This document shows, piece after piece, positions 35,084 through 45,620 of a stretch of DNA of 64,000 nucleotides; positions within the stretch are counted from its first letter, which is position 1, and every line of letters starts with the position of its first letter. This stretch comes from Paguma larvata. Its lineage: Eukaryota > Chordata > Mammalia > Carnivora > Viverridae. The notes under the pieces are model-generated. The model was not told the origin of the DNA and did no database searches. It saw only the letters and a program-made list of their open reading frames with translations. Location of the stretch: contig CM057833.1 in NCBI GenBank assembly GCA_030068075.1, forward strand, positions 48,875,587 through 48,939,586, read 5' to 3'. Position numbers and translations under genes: made by a program.

Positions 35084-36184
35084 GTTTGTGGTTTTTGTTT
35101 CTCATTAACACAAATTACATTATTTTGCCATCTTTCAGCTTTGTTTTTATAGACGATAAGTCTTCCTGTCCTACTTTCATTCATTGTGATGCACATTTAA
35201 ATGTTTATTAATCTGCTTCAGAATATCTGGAAGAATAAACATGGCTCATATATCAACGTAGAACTTAAGATTCTCTTTTCTGAAAGGGCTGTATTTTCAA
35301 TGCCTGATTTGGCTTTTTATGAGCAGTATGGATTAAAACTAAAACTAATACCTTACGTGCTAAGTTTGAAATAAGTCTCTACTAATATATATTAAAACCT
35401 CTGATGCTATTAAGTGATACTGTTAGCTCATTGAATGGGGTTGTTAAATATTAATAAAGAGAGTCATATTTTAAACATTTATGAAACATTTTTACAGCCA
35501 TATATTATAGTCAATTTCGGTGCATTAATAACTTAGTTTCCATTATAGAATCCTAAAAGTATAGTGCCTCTCCCTGCCTACCCCCAATATTGACTCTTAC
35601 ATAATTTTGAAAATAATTTTTCTTCATCCAGCACTGAACTATCGAAGGCTGTTATATTATTGAGATCCTTCGGTGAGACTGTTAAGTTCTCTCACAGCAC
35701 TGGGATTTATAGAGCCATTGTTCAGGATTTATGCTGTCCTTCATGTGTTATGACTCTGCTTATAGGAAAAGTCTTTCTCTGGGCAATTCTCAGGTTGTAT
35801 GGTAATACACTGGAGGGGCTGGAGTGTGTTATAGAAAGTCACGTAATGGTTTTTATGAATTCAGCATTCTGTTGAGTAAAATCCAAAGAATGGAATCATT
35901 AGCAGGAAAGATTCAAGTTATCTCTCAGATGATAACAGCTGTCAGTTCCCCAGTCAAAACAGAGCATGGATAGTTAATTTTGAATATCTAAGATTTGATG
36001 AGTTTATCCAGTTTTTCATGATGATTGTGACTAGCAGTAAAAATGGGACTTTGCCTCCCAAAACTGTCCCATTATTCTGTTTTAAAGAAATTTACTACAT
36101 TTCCATAGTCCTCTAAGTACTTAGAGAAGATTTACTGCACAAATGAACGAATAATTGAATTAATAGGCCATATCTATTTGATTG
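35084..36184. other. PATJ intron part, nothing recognised
   Basis: No exon, RNA gene or known repeat was recognised. Confidence 0.45.
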
Positions 36185-36410
36185 CCATTGATACTTTATA
36201 GCAATGTCATTACTGTTTTGGACCAGATAATTCTTTACGGCAGAGAGCTGAGCTGTGCTTGGTAGACCGTTTAGCAGCTTCCCTGCCTTCTAACCTGATG
36301 TCAGTGGTAACTCGCATTCCCAGGCACGATCGAAATCAAATGTCTCCAGACACTGGCAAATGTCCCCTGGGGGGCGCAGAATTGTCCCTGGTTGAGAATC
36401 ACTCACTGCC
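36185..36410 (-). repeat. MER5A (hAT-Charlie MITE), antisense
   Basis: GACCAGATAATTCTTTACGG, ATGTCTCCAGACACTGGCAA and the end TGGTTGAGAATCACTC follow reverse-complement MER5A. Confidence 0.85.
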
Positions 36411-36574
36411 ATACACTGTCAGGATTGAAAAGATAGACTGGCTATATGGGGTGGGCAGTTTGTGGGGAGGAGCAGCCGAGTTGGGAAGGAGACAAGGAAG
36501 GTAGTCCCTCTTGAGCTCTGCTCTATGTGTTCTCTCAGTGACTCCAGAGTTACTTCTTCTGACTTCTGCCGGCT

Positions 36575-37035
36575 CTAGAAGTTTCCTAGGGCTGCTGTAG
36601 CAAATTGTCACAAACTTGGTGGCTTAAAACAACAGATATTAATTCTCTTATAGTTTTCAAGGCCTGAAGTCCTAAATCAAGGTGCTGTGCTTCCTGCGAG
36701 GGCCCTAGGGAATAATCTGTTATTTGCCTTTTCCAGTTTCTGGTGACTCCAACCTTCTTTGGCATATGGCTGCATCACTGTGACATGTGCCTCCGTCTTC
36801 ACACAGCTCTCTTCTCTTTTACCTGTGTCTTCTCTACTTTGTCTCTTATAGGGACATCTGTCATTGGATTTAGGGCCCACTTGGGTAATCCAGGATGCTC
36901 TCATCTCATGATACTTAACTGAATTGTATCTGCCAAGACGTTTTTTCCAAGTAAGGTCACATTGACAGGTTCTCTGGCTTGGATATATCTTTCAGAAGAG
37001 GTCCCCAGTATGCCCACTACTCTGCCTTAGTCTAA
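36575..37035 (-). repeat. MLT1-type LTR (ERVL-MaLR), antisense, solitary
   Basis: AGGGCTGCTGTAGCAAATTG, TGGTGGCTTAAAACAACAGA, CATTGGATTTAGGGCCCACT and AGTAAGGTCACATTGACAGG follow reverse-complement MaLR LTR. No retroviral coding sequence is attached, so it is a solo LTR relic. The subfamily was not resolved. Confidence 0.85.
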
Positions 37036-37719
37036 TACTTTACAAGGCCCTGAGAATTTATTTTTTTAGAGATTATAGCTTTGAGAATGAAGTTAAACTT
37101 GTAGATCTTAGATCTGTCCTCCCTAGAAATGGATTCATAACCACATGCTCTTAGGAAAATTTTTTGAAAGCCTCTAGAATGCTAGGTGGCAGGCATGACT
37201 GTTTGGACTAATGCTAACTGTGGGTAGGCTGAGTAATTATTAATACAGAGTCGATTCAGATTTTAGCAGCATACATATTGAATTCATTCTAGTCAGAGTT
37301 TGATTTTGCTCTTGAGATCCTTTCCGGCAAACGGCTGACTCTTTGGTACAGAGCAGGTACCTTGCTGTGTCACCAGGCAATCCCGCAGGCTTCTCCAAAC
37401 TGATTTCCTCAATTATAAAATGAAATATTTGGGCTAACTGTTCTCTAAGCGGTCTTTCAACTCTGTAACTCTTTGACCACTATATAGTAACAGACAGTTT
37501 TAGATTTATCTCTGAACAATTAAATTTCTTTTTCTGACCAATTAATTTAAAAATTAGTTTTGAGAACCTTCTGTGTAAAGAGCTATTCTTGACCTTATAT
37601 GTAATTCAACATTATGCAGCCTCTAAGAGCCTTTACTCTGCTGTGAAATTAAACCTATAAATGAGCATAATTAATAAGGTAAGGCATATAAGATAAATTC
37701 CAAATCAATAACACATTTA
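37036..37719. other. PATJ intron part with a weak MIR-like segment
   Basis: Bases about 37360-37480 (GTCACCAGGCAATCCCGCAG then TCAATTATAAAATGAAATAT) resemble a diverged + strand MIR. The rest is unassigned. Confidence 0.4.
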
Positions 37720-37934
37720 TTTTTATTGTTTTAGTTTTTTTAAATGTTTATTTTTGATAGAGACAGAGCGGAGTTAGGGAGGGGCAGAGAGAGAGGGAGA
37801 CACAGAATCTGAAGCAGGCTCCAGGCTCTGAGCTATCAGCATAGAACCCTACACGGGGCTCAAACTCATGAACCGTGAGATCATGACCGGAGCCAAAGTC
37901 GGACCCTTAACCGACTGAGCCACCCGGGCACCTG
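37720..37934 (-). repeat. CanSINE, antisense
   Basis: Head ACTGAGCCACCCGGGCACC. CAATAACACATTTA occurs before the tail and again right after the head, a 14-bp perfect target-site duplication. Confidence 0.93.
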
Positions 37935-38089
37935 ACAATAACACATTTAGAATTATAGGATTTCAGAAGGTTTTGGACAGAAGGTAGTTCTGTTTCCTAA
38001 TCTTTGACTGCCTCTGTCTGGAAGGTGCCCCCAGGGAACCCTGGATGATTCTCTGTCATTGCACTCAGGTGTCAGGCACACCTACTCAT

Positions 38090-38195
38090 TTGCATGCTTA
38101 CCCCTTACTATAAATTAAGCTTCTGGAGGGCAAGGCTTGTATCTGATTTTGTTGCCATAGTAGGTGCTCAAGAAATATTCGTTGAATGGGAGAGT
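38090..38195 (+). repeat. L2 3' end, sense
   Basis: AAGCTTCTGGAGGGCAAGGC and AGTAGGTGCTCAAGAAATAT then TTGAATGG are the typical 3' end of L2. Confidence 0.75.
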
Positions 38196-38439
38196 GAAGT
38201 TCTGCTCGTGTGGTTATGCAACAGCGTTACAACCCCCTCCCTTCCCCTTTCCTCCCCCGACAGGGGCCAAATTATACAATAACTCACCCTCCTCTCTACT
38301 TGGATTCTCGTTGCCTTTATTTTGTTGACCATTCTGTTCTTGCTCCTTACCAAGTATAAACCTTTTGAAAATCTCCCCCATTCCTCTCCTATAAACATCA
38401 GCCTCCATTTGTCCAGGAAAATTTTTTTTTAAACTTCTT

Positions 38440-39494
38440 TGTTTTTCTAACCTTCGTGCTTCGGTTATGGCCCTTAACCTAACAACCGCATAGGCCCTCG
38501 AGGACTTGATTTGTTTTATGGGCTCTGGGAACTGCGGTGCACTTGGCGAACAGCTCTGTGAAATGTGAGTGTGTCACGGGCTGTGACAGATGAGAAATGC
38601 GTGCCCGAGCCACCAGCACGGAGGGTCCGTGGAGGAGGGAGGATTGGGGCAAAGGGCACGGGCAGCCTTTCTGTGGCACAGGTAATGAAAAGTTTTAAAC
38701 AAACTGCAGCAACCTCTGAAACCCAAAGCCATAATTTAACAGGCTGCTTTTACCAGTGTGGATGGATGGGAAACAGCTCTGCAAACAAAGCCAGTTCCCT
38801 CTTCTTAACACTGGTTTCCGGCCGTTCCGGCCAGAATCCAGTCCCACCCTTGGTCCCTTCTCAGTGGGGAGGAGGTAGACATAGGCGAAGCTAGCTAGAA
38901 CTCTTTGGCCATGAGATGGATTAGATGAGATGGCTTTACAGGAACGGAGGCCCCAGGAAATAGGAGTGAAGGGTGCATAGGAATGGGGGACAGACCCTGA
39001 AGCTTCCTTTAACACAACCTGAGCATTTCAGTTATTTTTCCCTCCTCCCTCTTCAGGTTCTGTTGCATTACCAACTGATTAGATCCTGATTCTAAGATTC
39101 TAAACAAGATAAAAAGCAGTAGTAGTGAGTTTACTAGAAGATTCGTTCATTATGAAGAAATGGAAAGAGTTGAGGTGATGTTTATAGGAAAAGTTTTAGG
39201 ATTATACCTATATCCCCTAGAAATCATTTCTGATTTTCTGATGAAGCAGAGCTCCAAAAATACTTTAAGTGCGTGGATTTAAGGAAGACATTTGATTACA
39301 ATTCATCATATTTGTAATATGCTCAAGAAGGATTGGCTGAGAATGGGGTGTATCTTAAGAGTGACTCATGGACCTGTGCCAGTAAGGGTCCTATGAGTCA
39401 TAGAACTCGATGCACAACTCCGCCCCAGCGATTCGTTTTTTAAGTCATTTCCATGTGTGGAAATACACACATGGCATGTCAGGTAAACTTGCAC
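38440..39494. other. PATJ intron part, GC- and CpG-richer, unassigned
   Basis: Bases about 38490-38840 have more GC and CpG than the surroundings (for example GCACTTGGCGAACAGCTCTG and TTTCCGGCCGTTCCGGCC). No repeat or exon was recognised, so a regulatory role is possible but unproven. Confidence 0.35.
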
Positions 39495-39600
39495 ATTCCA
39501 TTTGGCAAAATTCCTTAACTTGAGTTTCTCCATCTATAAAATATGGTTTCTACTATGTTTTCCCTCTAACTCAAAGTTTGATAAGAGACTTAAATAGTAA
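39495..39600 (+). repeat. MIR fragment, sense
   Basis: GGCAAAATTCCTTAACTTGA then TTCTCCATCTATAAAATATG match the 3' half of MIR. Confidence 0.5.
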
Positions 39601-39654
39601 CAAATGTAAAAGAATTCTTAAATTTGTAAACAAAGCCCCTTTAAAAATCTGTTT

Positions 39655-39775
39655 TCCTAACCAAATGAGCACCGGGTGATGTATGGAGTTGTTGAATCAC
39701 TGTATTGTATGCCTGAATCTAATATAACCCTGTGTTAACTACACTGGAATTTAAATTAAAACATTTTTTAATGTA
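39655..39775 (+). repeat. Carnivoran L1 3' tail, sense
   Basis: GAGCACCGGGTGATGTATGG, TTGAATCACTGTATTGTATG and AACTACACTGGAATTTAAAT match the last about 120 bp of carnivoran L1. Confidence 0.85.
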
Positions 39776-39880
39776 AGGTTTTTTATTTGGTTATTTGTTA
39801 TTCTGCAGAATTATTATTTTTTTCTTGTGATGAGAACTTCTAAGATCGATTCACTTAAGCAACTTTCAAATATGCAATAT

Positions 39881-40085
39881 TTTTTTTTAATGTTTGTTTA
39901 CTTTTGAAAGAGAGAGACAGAGTGTGAATGGGCGAGGGGCAGAGAGAGGAGGAGACACAGAATCTGAAGCCGACTCCAGGCTCTGAGCTGTTCAAGTCCA
40001 GCATAGGACTTGAGCTCACAAAAATGCAAGATCATGACCTGAGCCAAAGTCGGATGCTCAACCGACTGAGCCACCCAGGCGCCCC
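39881..40085 (-). repeat. CanSINE, antisense
   Basis: Full-length copy ending ACTGAGCCACCCAGGCGCCC, 319 bp upstream of the exon at 40405. It has a small deletion in the CAGCACAGAGCC part. Confidence 0.93.
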
Positions 40086-40404
40086 TCGTTGTTATTTTTT
40101 TTTAATACATGAAATGTAGGAGTGCCCGCACTGTGTAGTGAGATTAGAATACCATCGTTAAGGGGATTCTTTTGATAAAATATTTATATTGCTAAAATGT
40201 CATCTCTTCAGCGAGGCCATGTGTAAAATCCAACTTTCTTCCACTGAGGAGTCCGTATCCCCCTTCCTTGGTTCATTTTTCACCATCCAATGTATTAAAC
40301 ATTTTACTTAATAAAATTTCTACCTGGGAGAGGCCTATTTGTTGAATGAATGAAGGCTAAATGAAAGCATCTTGTGTTGATTATCACCTGGGTTTGCTTT
40401 TTAG

Positions 40405-40579
40405 GCGTGATGATTCCAGATGAGGCCCAGGGTCCTGGCTTGCTCGTTGAACTTCCTGCTGTGGCTCAAAGAAGGGAGCAAGAAGATTTGCCTTTATATC
40501 AACTCCCCAGGACTCGAGTTGTTTCCAAGACCTCGGCATACACAGGGACACTCTCTTCTAGATATACCACCGATGCATG
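40405..40579 (+). CDS. PATJ: PATJ exon: linker, Gln/Arg-rich part
   Basis: This 175-bp exon (phase 1 in, phase 2 out) has a TTGCTTTTTAG acceptor and a GTATGA donor. With the preceding G it reads [18 protein letters not shown] and continues [16 protein letters not shown] to SSRYTTDA plus two bases of a Cys codon. It carries no domain; it is the part of the linker running up to PDZ6. A feline SINE ends 319 bp upstream. The 8.5-kb intron that follows is the longest complete one here. Confidence 0.94.
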
Positions 40580-40954
40580 GTATGATACCATTTATCTTTG
40601 TTTTCACATTATAAAGTGTTTTGGGGTTTTTTTGCTCTTATAAAAAAAATGCACTATACTAGGCAATTGCTATGAGAATTTCATATACTTGAACCATATA
40701 TAAAATTTCATTTTCTTGCAGTATGGAAAATGCATTACATAGAATATTTGCTTAGAGAATAAGAGATTAAGAGTTTAACAACATCAGCAAGACATACTGA
40801 CAAATTAAGAAGGGAATGGATTTAAGAGAGAATTTGTTGAAATTGGTGACTGATGGCGTGTGTCAGGGTGCAAGGACATAGTTGAGGAAAACTTGTGTCT
40901 CTGGACTAGGACGAGAAATGGCTTGTGGTGCCATTAATTCTTTAACAAGTCTGT

Positions 40955-41500
40955 AGGAGCAAACTCAGTGTCCACTAATAGATGAATGGATAAAGACAAT
41001 ATGGTATATATACAATTGAACATTAGTCATAAAAAAGAATGAAGTAATGCCGTTCTCAACAACATGAATGGACCTGGAGTGTATTATGCTAAATGAGGTA
41101 GGTCAGACAGTGAAAGACAAGTACCATAGGATTTCACTTATATGTGGAATCTAAAAAAAACAAAGGAATAGAAACTGTCTCATAAACACCAAGAACAAAC
41201 TGGTAGTTCCTGGAGTGGAGGGGAGTGGAGATGGATGGGTGAAATAGGTGAAGGGGATTAGGAGTCACAGACCTCCAGTTATAAAATAAATAAATCACAG
41301 AGACAAGTACAGCATAAGGAATATAGTTAATAATATTTTAATAATGTTTATGGTGACAAATGGTAGCTACACTTACGGTGAGCATTTCGCAATGTATAGA
41401 ATCATTGAATCACTGTTACACACCTGAAATCAATATATGTATGGTATATATGTTATATATATGTTATATATATATATGTTATACTTCAGTTTAATAAAAA
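40955..41500 (+). repeat. L1 3' end, sense
   Basis: AGTGTCCACTAATAGATGAA, TTTCACTTATATGTGGAATC and AGTTCCTGGAGTGGAGGGG follow sense L1 from the end of ORF2 into the 3' UTR. It ends in a TATATA-rich tract (41435-41480) and TTTAATAAAAAAAG. Confidence 0.88.
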
Positions 41501-41529
41501 AAGGTTATAGGAGCATGAACAGGTTGGAA

Positions 41530-42720
41530 GGGAAAACGAATTCAGCGTGGGACAAGATGCGGGTTCCAGTATCCACAGGACAACAAAGTGAGGTGAAATC
41601 AGTTAGGTGTGTGATTCTGGGGACTCATGTTGGGATCTATCCTGAGGTAGGTAATTGGGAGCAAGATCAAGTGTAGGTGAAACTGCTAGATTTGAATAGT
41701 TGTCCAAGGTAAACTCAAATTCTGTGAAGAGCATGGGACCAAAACTGGAGTCTTGTAGAGCAGCAATATCACAAGTAGGAATTGAGGCAGAAAATAGGGG
41801 GGTGGAGTGAACCAAACGTTGGAGGAAATTGATGAACCTGAGTATTGTCGTAGAAACCAGGCAAGAGAACATTTTACCTTCATTACGGTTTACAGAGAGG
41901 TCAAGGCAGATAAAACAGAAAAGTTTATATGGGGTTTGGCCACACGATGCCCTTGGTAAGCATAGAACAATTTAAGTAAAGTAGAAATTAGAGAGTAGTG
42001 GGTTGAGAATTGAACAGGTCTGAAATTGGGCATAGTAAGTCCAGTAAGACTAGTGTTTTCAGAATCCAGGTCATGAAAAGAGACAGAATGCGTTTTATCT
42101 AGATAGCTAGAGGGTAATTTTGGACTGAGGTAAAGAAGAGGTTATGCATCTATAATTTATATATATATAAATTTGAATATATATAATTTGTATAAATATA
42201 AATGTATATATATTTGTATATATATATATAAATTTGTATATATATAAATGTGTTTGTGTGTGTATACACAAATATATACACATTGTGTGTCTTTCTGGGA
42301 AAGATCCAGCAAAGAAATATGCAGGTGCTAGAAAGGTGGTGATTAAACACAGTCCCTGGAGAGAGCGGAGGGAAAGAAAGACATTGCACAGGAGAGATTC
42401 ACCTTTGATGGTTTGTTGGGAGGAAATTTGCCTCCTCCGCAGAGACAGCTGCCAGGAATGAAAGCAAAGTGCAAATGCAAGTGCTCTTTGTATCCTGTGG
42501 GTAGGAATCCGAAGAGATTTTTTACTTTTTTTATATTTTTTGTCATTTAGATAAAGACTATTTTAAAAGAGTGATAAGGTGGTAGTAACGTATTCATTGA
42601 AAGTAGAGGTGTCACTTTTGAAGCAAGGGTAGGAGAGTAATGGCTAAGTGGTGGAAAGCAGTTTAGAGAAATCTTGCTCCTCGCCCTGCACCTTCCAGCT
42701 TCCCAGGGTGAGAGAGGGAG
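41530..42720 (-). repeat. Probable L2/CR1-type LINE relic, antisense
   Basis: Text such as AGAGGTCAAGGCAGATAAAA, AAGAGCATGGGACCAAAACT and GTCTTGTAGAGCAGCAATAT resembles the antisense of the L2 ORF2 region. Divergence is high and no protein frame is kept. Confidence 0.4.
42150..42283 (+). repeat. (TA)n-rich tract with TGTG-TATACACA stem
   Basis: About 130 bp of ATATAT-type sequence followed by GTGTTTGTGTGTGTATACAC and ACAAATATATACACATTGTG. Confidence 0.9.
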
Positions 42721-42999
42721 CATCATTCACCTGAACGTGGTACCTGTGGCAGAGAACCAGAAGCTGTTGGAGAACGTTTGGTGAAGAGGTCAGAGTGTAG
42801 AGTAGTTTCTTGACAATTCAAGGAGTTTCCGTGGAGTGTGATGGGTAGTTTGGCCTGGGGGTGGGGAGAGGGGAAGAGGTCTCAGTGGTGGGTATGAGAA
42901 TGGAAGGAGAAACCAGAGCAGCAGGGAAGGAAGGAGTTGGAGGTGTTGGCCAAGCATAATAGGGATGAGCAATAAGGTGGATTTATTGGCCTTTGTGGG

Positions 43000-43219
43000 T
43001 TTTTAAAATTTTTTTTAATGTTTTTATTTATTTTTGAGAAATAGAGACAGAGTATAAGTGGGGGAGGGGCAGAGAAAGAGGGAGACATAGAATCCGAAGC
43101 AGGCTCCAGGCTCTGAGCTGTCAGCACAGAGCCCGATGCGGGGCTTGAACTCGTAAACTGCGAGATCATGACCTGAGCCGAAGTCGGACACTTAATCGAC
43201 TGAGCCACCCAGGTGCCCC
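43000..43219 (-). repeat. CanSINE, antisense
   Basis: Head ACTGAGCCACCCAGGTGCCC. GGCCTTTGTG precedes the tail and directly follows the head, a 10-bp target-site duplication. Confidence 0.93.
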
Positions 43220-43362
43220 GGCCTTTGTGTTTTTATTAAAAGTTTAGTCCAAGAATGATTTTTGTGTTGATAATATGAAGTGTCTTAGAATGATACCACT
43301 TCTCTGTTCAGCAACCTGTGACCTTTGTCACGTATAGTTTTAATTATTTAATTTTATTATTT

Positions 43363-43467
43363 TTAAGATTTTATTTCCAAATAATCTCTGTACCCGGTGT
43401 GGGGCTTGAACTCAACCACAAGATCAAGAGTCACATGCTCCATCTACTGAGCCAGTTAGATGTCCCT
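43363..43467 (-). repeat. Older short CanSINE, antisense
   Basis: AAGATTTTATTTCCAAATAA, GGGGCTTGAACTCAACCACA and CATCTACTGAGCCAGTTAGA match the older carnivoran SINE type that lacks the long CT region. Confidence 0.8.
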
Positions 43468-43559
43468 CTGCTTAGTTTCAGATAGTAACTTCATACCACA
43501 AACAGCTGGTCTCTGTGTTTCAGCAAAGCTCCTTTCTGAGTGTAAAGGAAAAGACTCAG

Positions 43560-43684
43560 GGGCTCCTGGCTGGCTCAGTCAGCGGAGCATGAGACTCTTG
43601 GTCTTGAGGTTTTGAGTTTGAGCTCCATATTGGGTACGGAGCCTACTTAAAATACAATTAAAACTTAAAAAAAAAAAAAAAAAG
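43560..43684 (+). repeat. Older short CanSINE, sense
   Basis: GGGCTCCTGGCTGGCTCAGT then GGAGCATGAGACTCTTGGTC, ending in a long poly-A. It is in inverted orientation to the copy at 43363. Confidence 0.88.
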
Positions 43685-43924
43685 GAAAGACTCAGACTCA
43701 ACTACTTGGAGGAATCTGATGGCTTTTCATTCAGCAGAACTGGACCAGTGTTCAGCGGGGAGGTGCTGACAGGTCCTCTGTCCTGGCGTGAGCAATGTAG
43801 CCACGCTCCCGGGGAAACGCATAGTATTAAACAGGCAATGGATTTGTTTCTTGAGGAGGGATGGCTGCAGAAGGAAGTACTGGAAGGCTTAGAAATAGAA
43901 TTTTGTGACTTACTTTAAAATTTC

Positions 43925-43998
43925 TTTTTAATTTTTTTAATGTTTATTTTTGAGAGAGAGAGAGGGCGTGAGTGGAAAAACACAGAATCCAAATTTCT
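43925..43998 (-). repeat. CanSINE fragment, antisense
   Basis: Only the tail half is present (AATGTTTATTTTTGAGAGAG to ACACAGAATCC). It abuts the L1 that follows. Confidence 0.75.
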
Positions 43999-45146
43999 TT
44001 CATTAATATCTTATAGCTTTCAACATGCAGGTCTTTCATCTCCTCGGTTAATTTTATTTTTAGGTATTTTGTTCTTTTTTATCGAATTGTAAATGAGATT
44101 CTTAATGTAGTATCATGTTGATTTGTGATTGGTGAACATACTTGCATCCTTGGAATCAATCTTACTGGATTATGGTGTATGATCCTTTTAATGTATTGTT
44201 GAATTTGGTCTGCTAGTATTTTATTGATTATTTTTGCATCTTTGTATCTTTGTCTGGTTTTGATATCAAGGTAATGCTGGTCATATAAAATTTGTTCGGA
44301 AGAGTTCACCCCCTTTTTTTGGAAAATTTTGAGAAGGATCGGTAATAAATTTTCTTTGAATGTTTAGTAGAATTCACTAGTGAAGCCTTCTGGTTCTGAA
44401 TGTTGGTTTATTGGGAGGTTTTCAGTTACCGATTCAGTCTCCTTGTTAGTAATTGGTCTCTTCAGGTTTTCTATTTCTACCTTCTTCAGTCTTGAAAGAT
44501 TGTATGTTTCTAGGAATTTATCTGTTTTTTTTAAGTTGTCCCATTTGTTGACATATAATTGTTCATAGTAGTCTCTTGATTCTTTGTATTTCTGTGGCAT
44601 CAGTGGCATTTCTGATTTTATTTGAGACCTCTGTTTTCCTTGGTTAGTCTCACTAAAGGTTTGTCAATTTTGTTTATCTTTTCAAAGAACCAGCTTTTAG
44701 TTTCATTGATCTTTGCTATTGTCATTTTAGTCTCAATTTCATTTATTTCTGCTCTAATCATTGTTATTTCCCTCCTTCTAAAAACTTAGGGCTTCATTTG
44801 TTTTTCTAGTTCCTTCATGTATAAAGGTAGGTTGTTTGAGACTTCTTGTTTCTTGAGATAGGCATCAATTGCTATGAGCTTTCCTCTTGAAACTGCTTCT
44901 TTGCTGCCTCACATAAAGTTTGTTTCGTTAAATTTCCATTTTTCTTTATCTCAACGTATTTCTTTTTTTTACTTCTCTTTTTTTTTTTTTAATTTCTCTT
45001 CTATTTCTGTTTGGATTGACCAATGAGTCAAAGAATGTTGTTCAATCTCCACGTATTTATGAACTTCTAGTTTCTAGTTTCATACCATTGCAGTTGGAAA
45101 TGATACTTCATTTAATTTCAGTCATCTTAAAATGATTAAGACTTGT

Positions 45147-45345
45147 GGGGCACCAGGGTGGTCAGTCGGTTGAGCGTCCGATTTGGCTCAGGTCATGATT
45201 TCACAGTTGATGGGTTCAAGCCCTCCATCGGGCTCTGTGCTGACAATTCAGTGCCTGGAGCCTGCTTCAGATTCTGTGTCTCCTTCTCTCTGCCCTTCCT
45301 CTGCTCATCCTGTCTCTCAAAAATAAATAAAAATGTTAAAAAAAT
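45147..45345 (+). repeat. CanSINE inserted in the L1, sense
   Basis: GGGGCACCAGGGTGGTCAGT to an AAATAAATAAAAATGTTAAA tail, with AAATGATTAAG on both sides as a target-site duplication. Confidence 0.93.
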
Positions 45346-45376
45346 TTTTTTTAAATGATTAAGGTTTGTTTTGTGA

Positions 45377-45552
45377 GTGTGCCTGAGTGTCTCAGTCAGT
45401 TAAGCATCCAACTTCAACTCAGGTCATCTCAGGGTTTGTGACTTTGAGCCCTGTGTGGGGGTCTGTGGTGTCAGAGTAGAACCCGCTTCAGATTCTCTGT
45501 CCCCATCTCTCTCATTGCCCCTCCCCCACTTGTGTTGCATGCTCTCTCTGTC

Positions 45553-45586
<34 letters not shown>

Positions 45587-45620
45587 AAAAATAAACTTAA
45601 AAAACAAAAAACAAAAAAAA
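45377..45620 (+). repeat. Second CanSINE inserted in the L1, sense
   Basis: GTGCCTGAGTGTCTCAGTCA to an AAAATAAACTTAAAAAACAA tail. L1 text resumes with CTTGTGGCCTAAGATGATCT. Confidence 0.92.

Noticed and set aside
36575..37035. An intact endogenous retrovirus
   Set aside because: Only a diverged MaLR LTR is present, without internal coding sequence.
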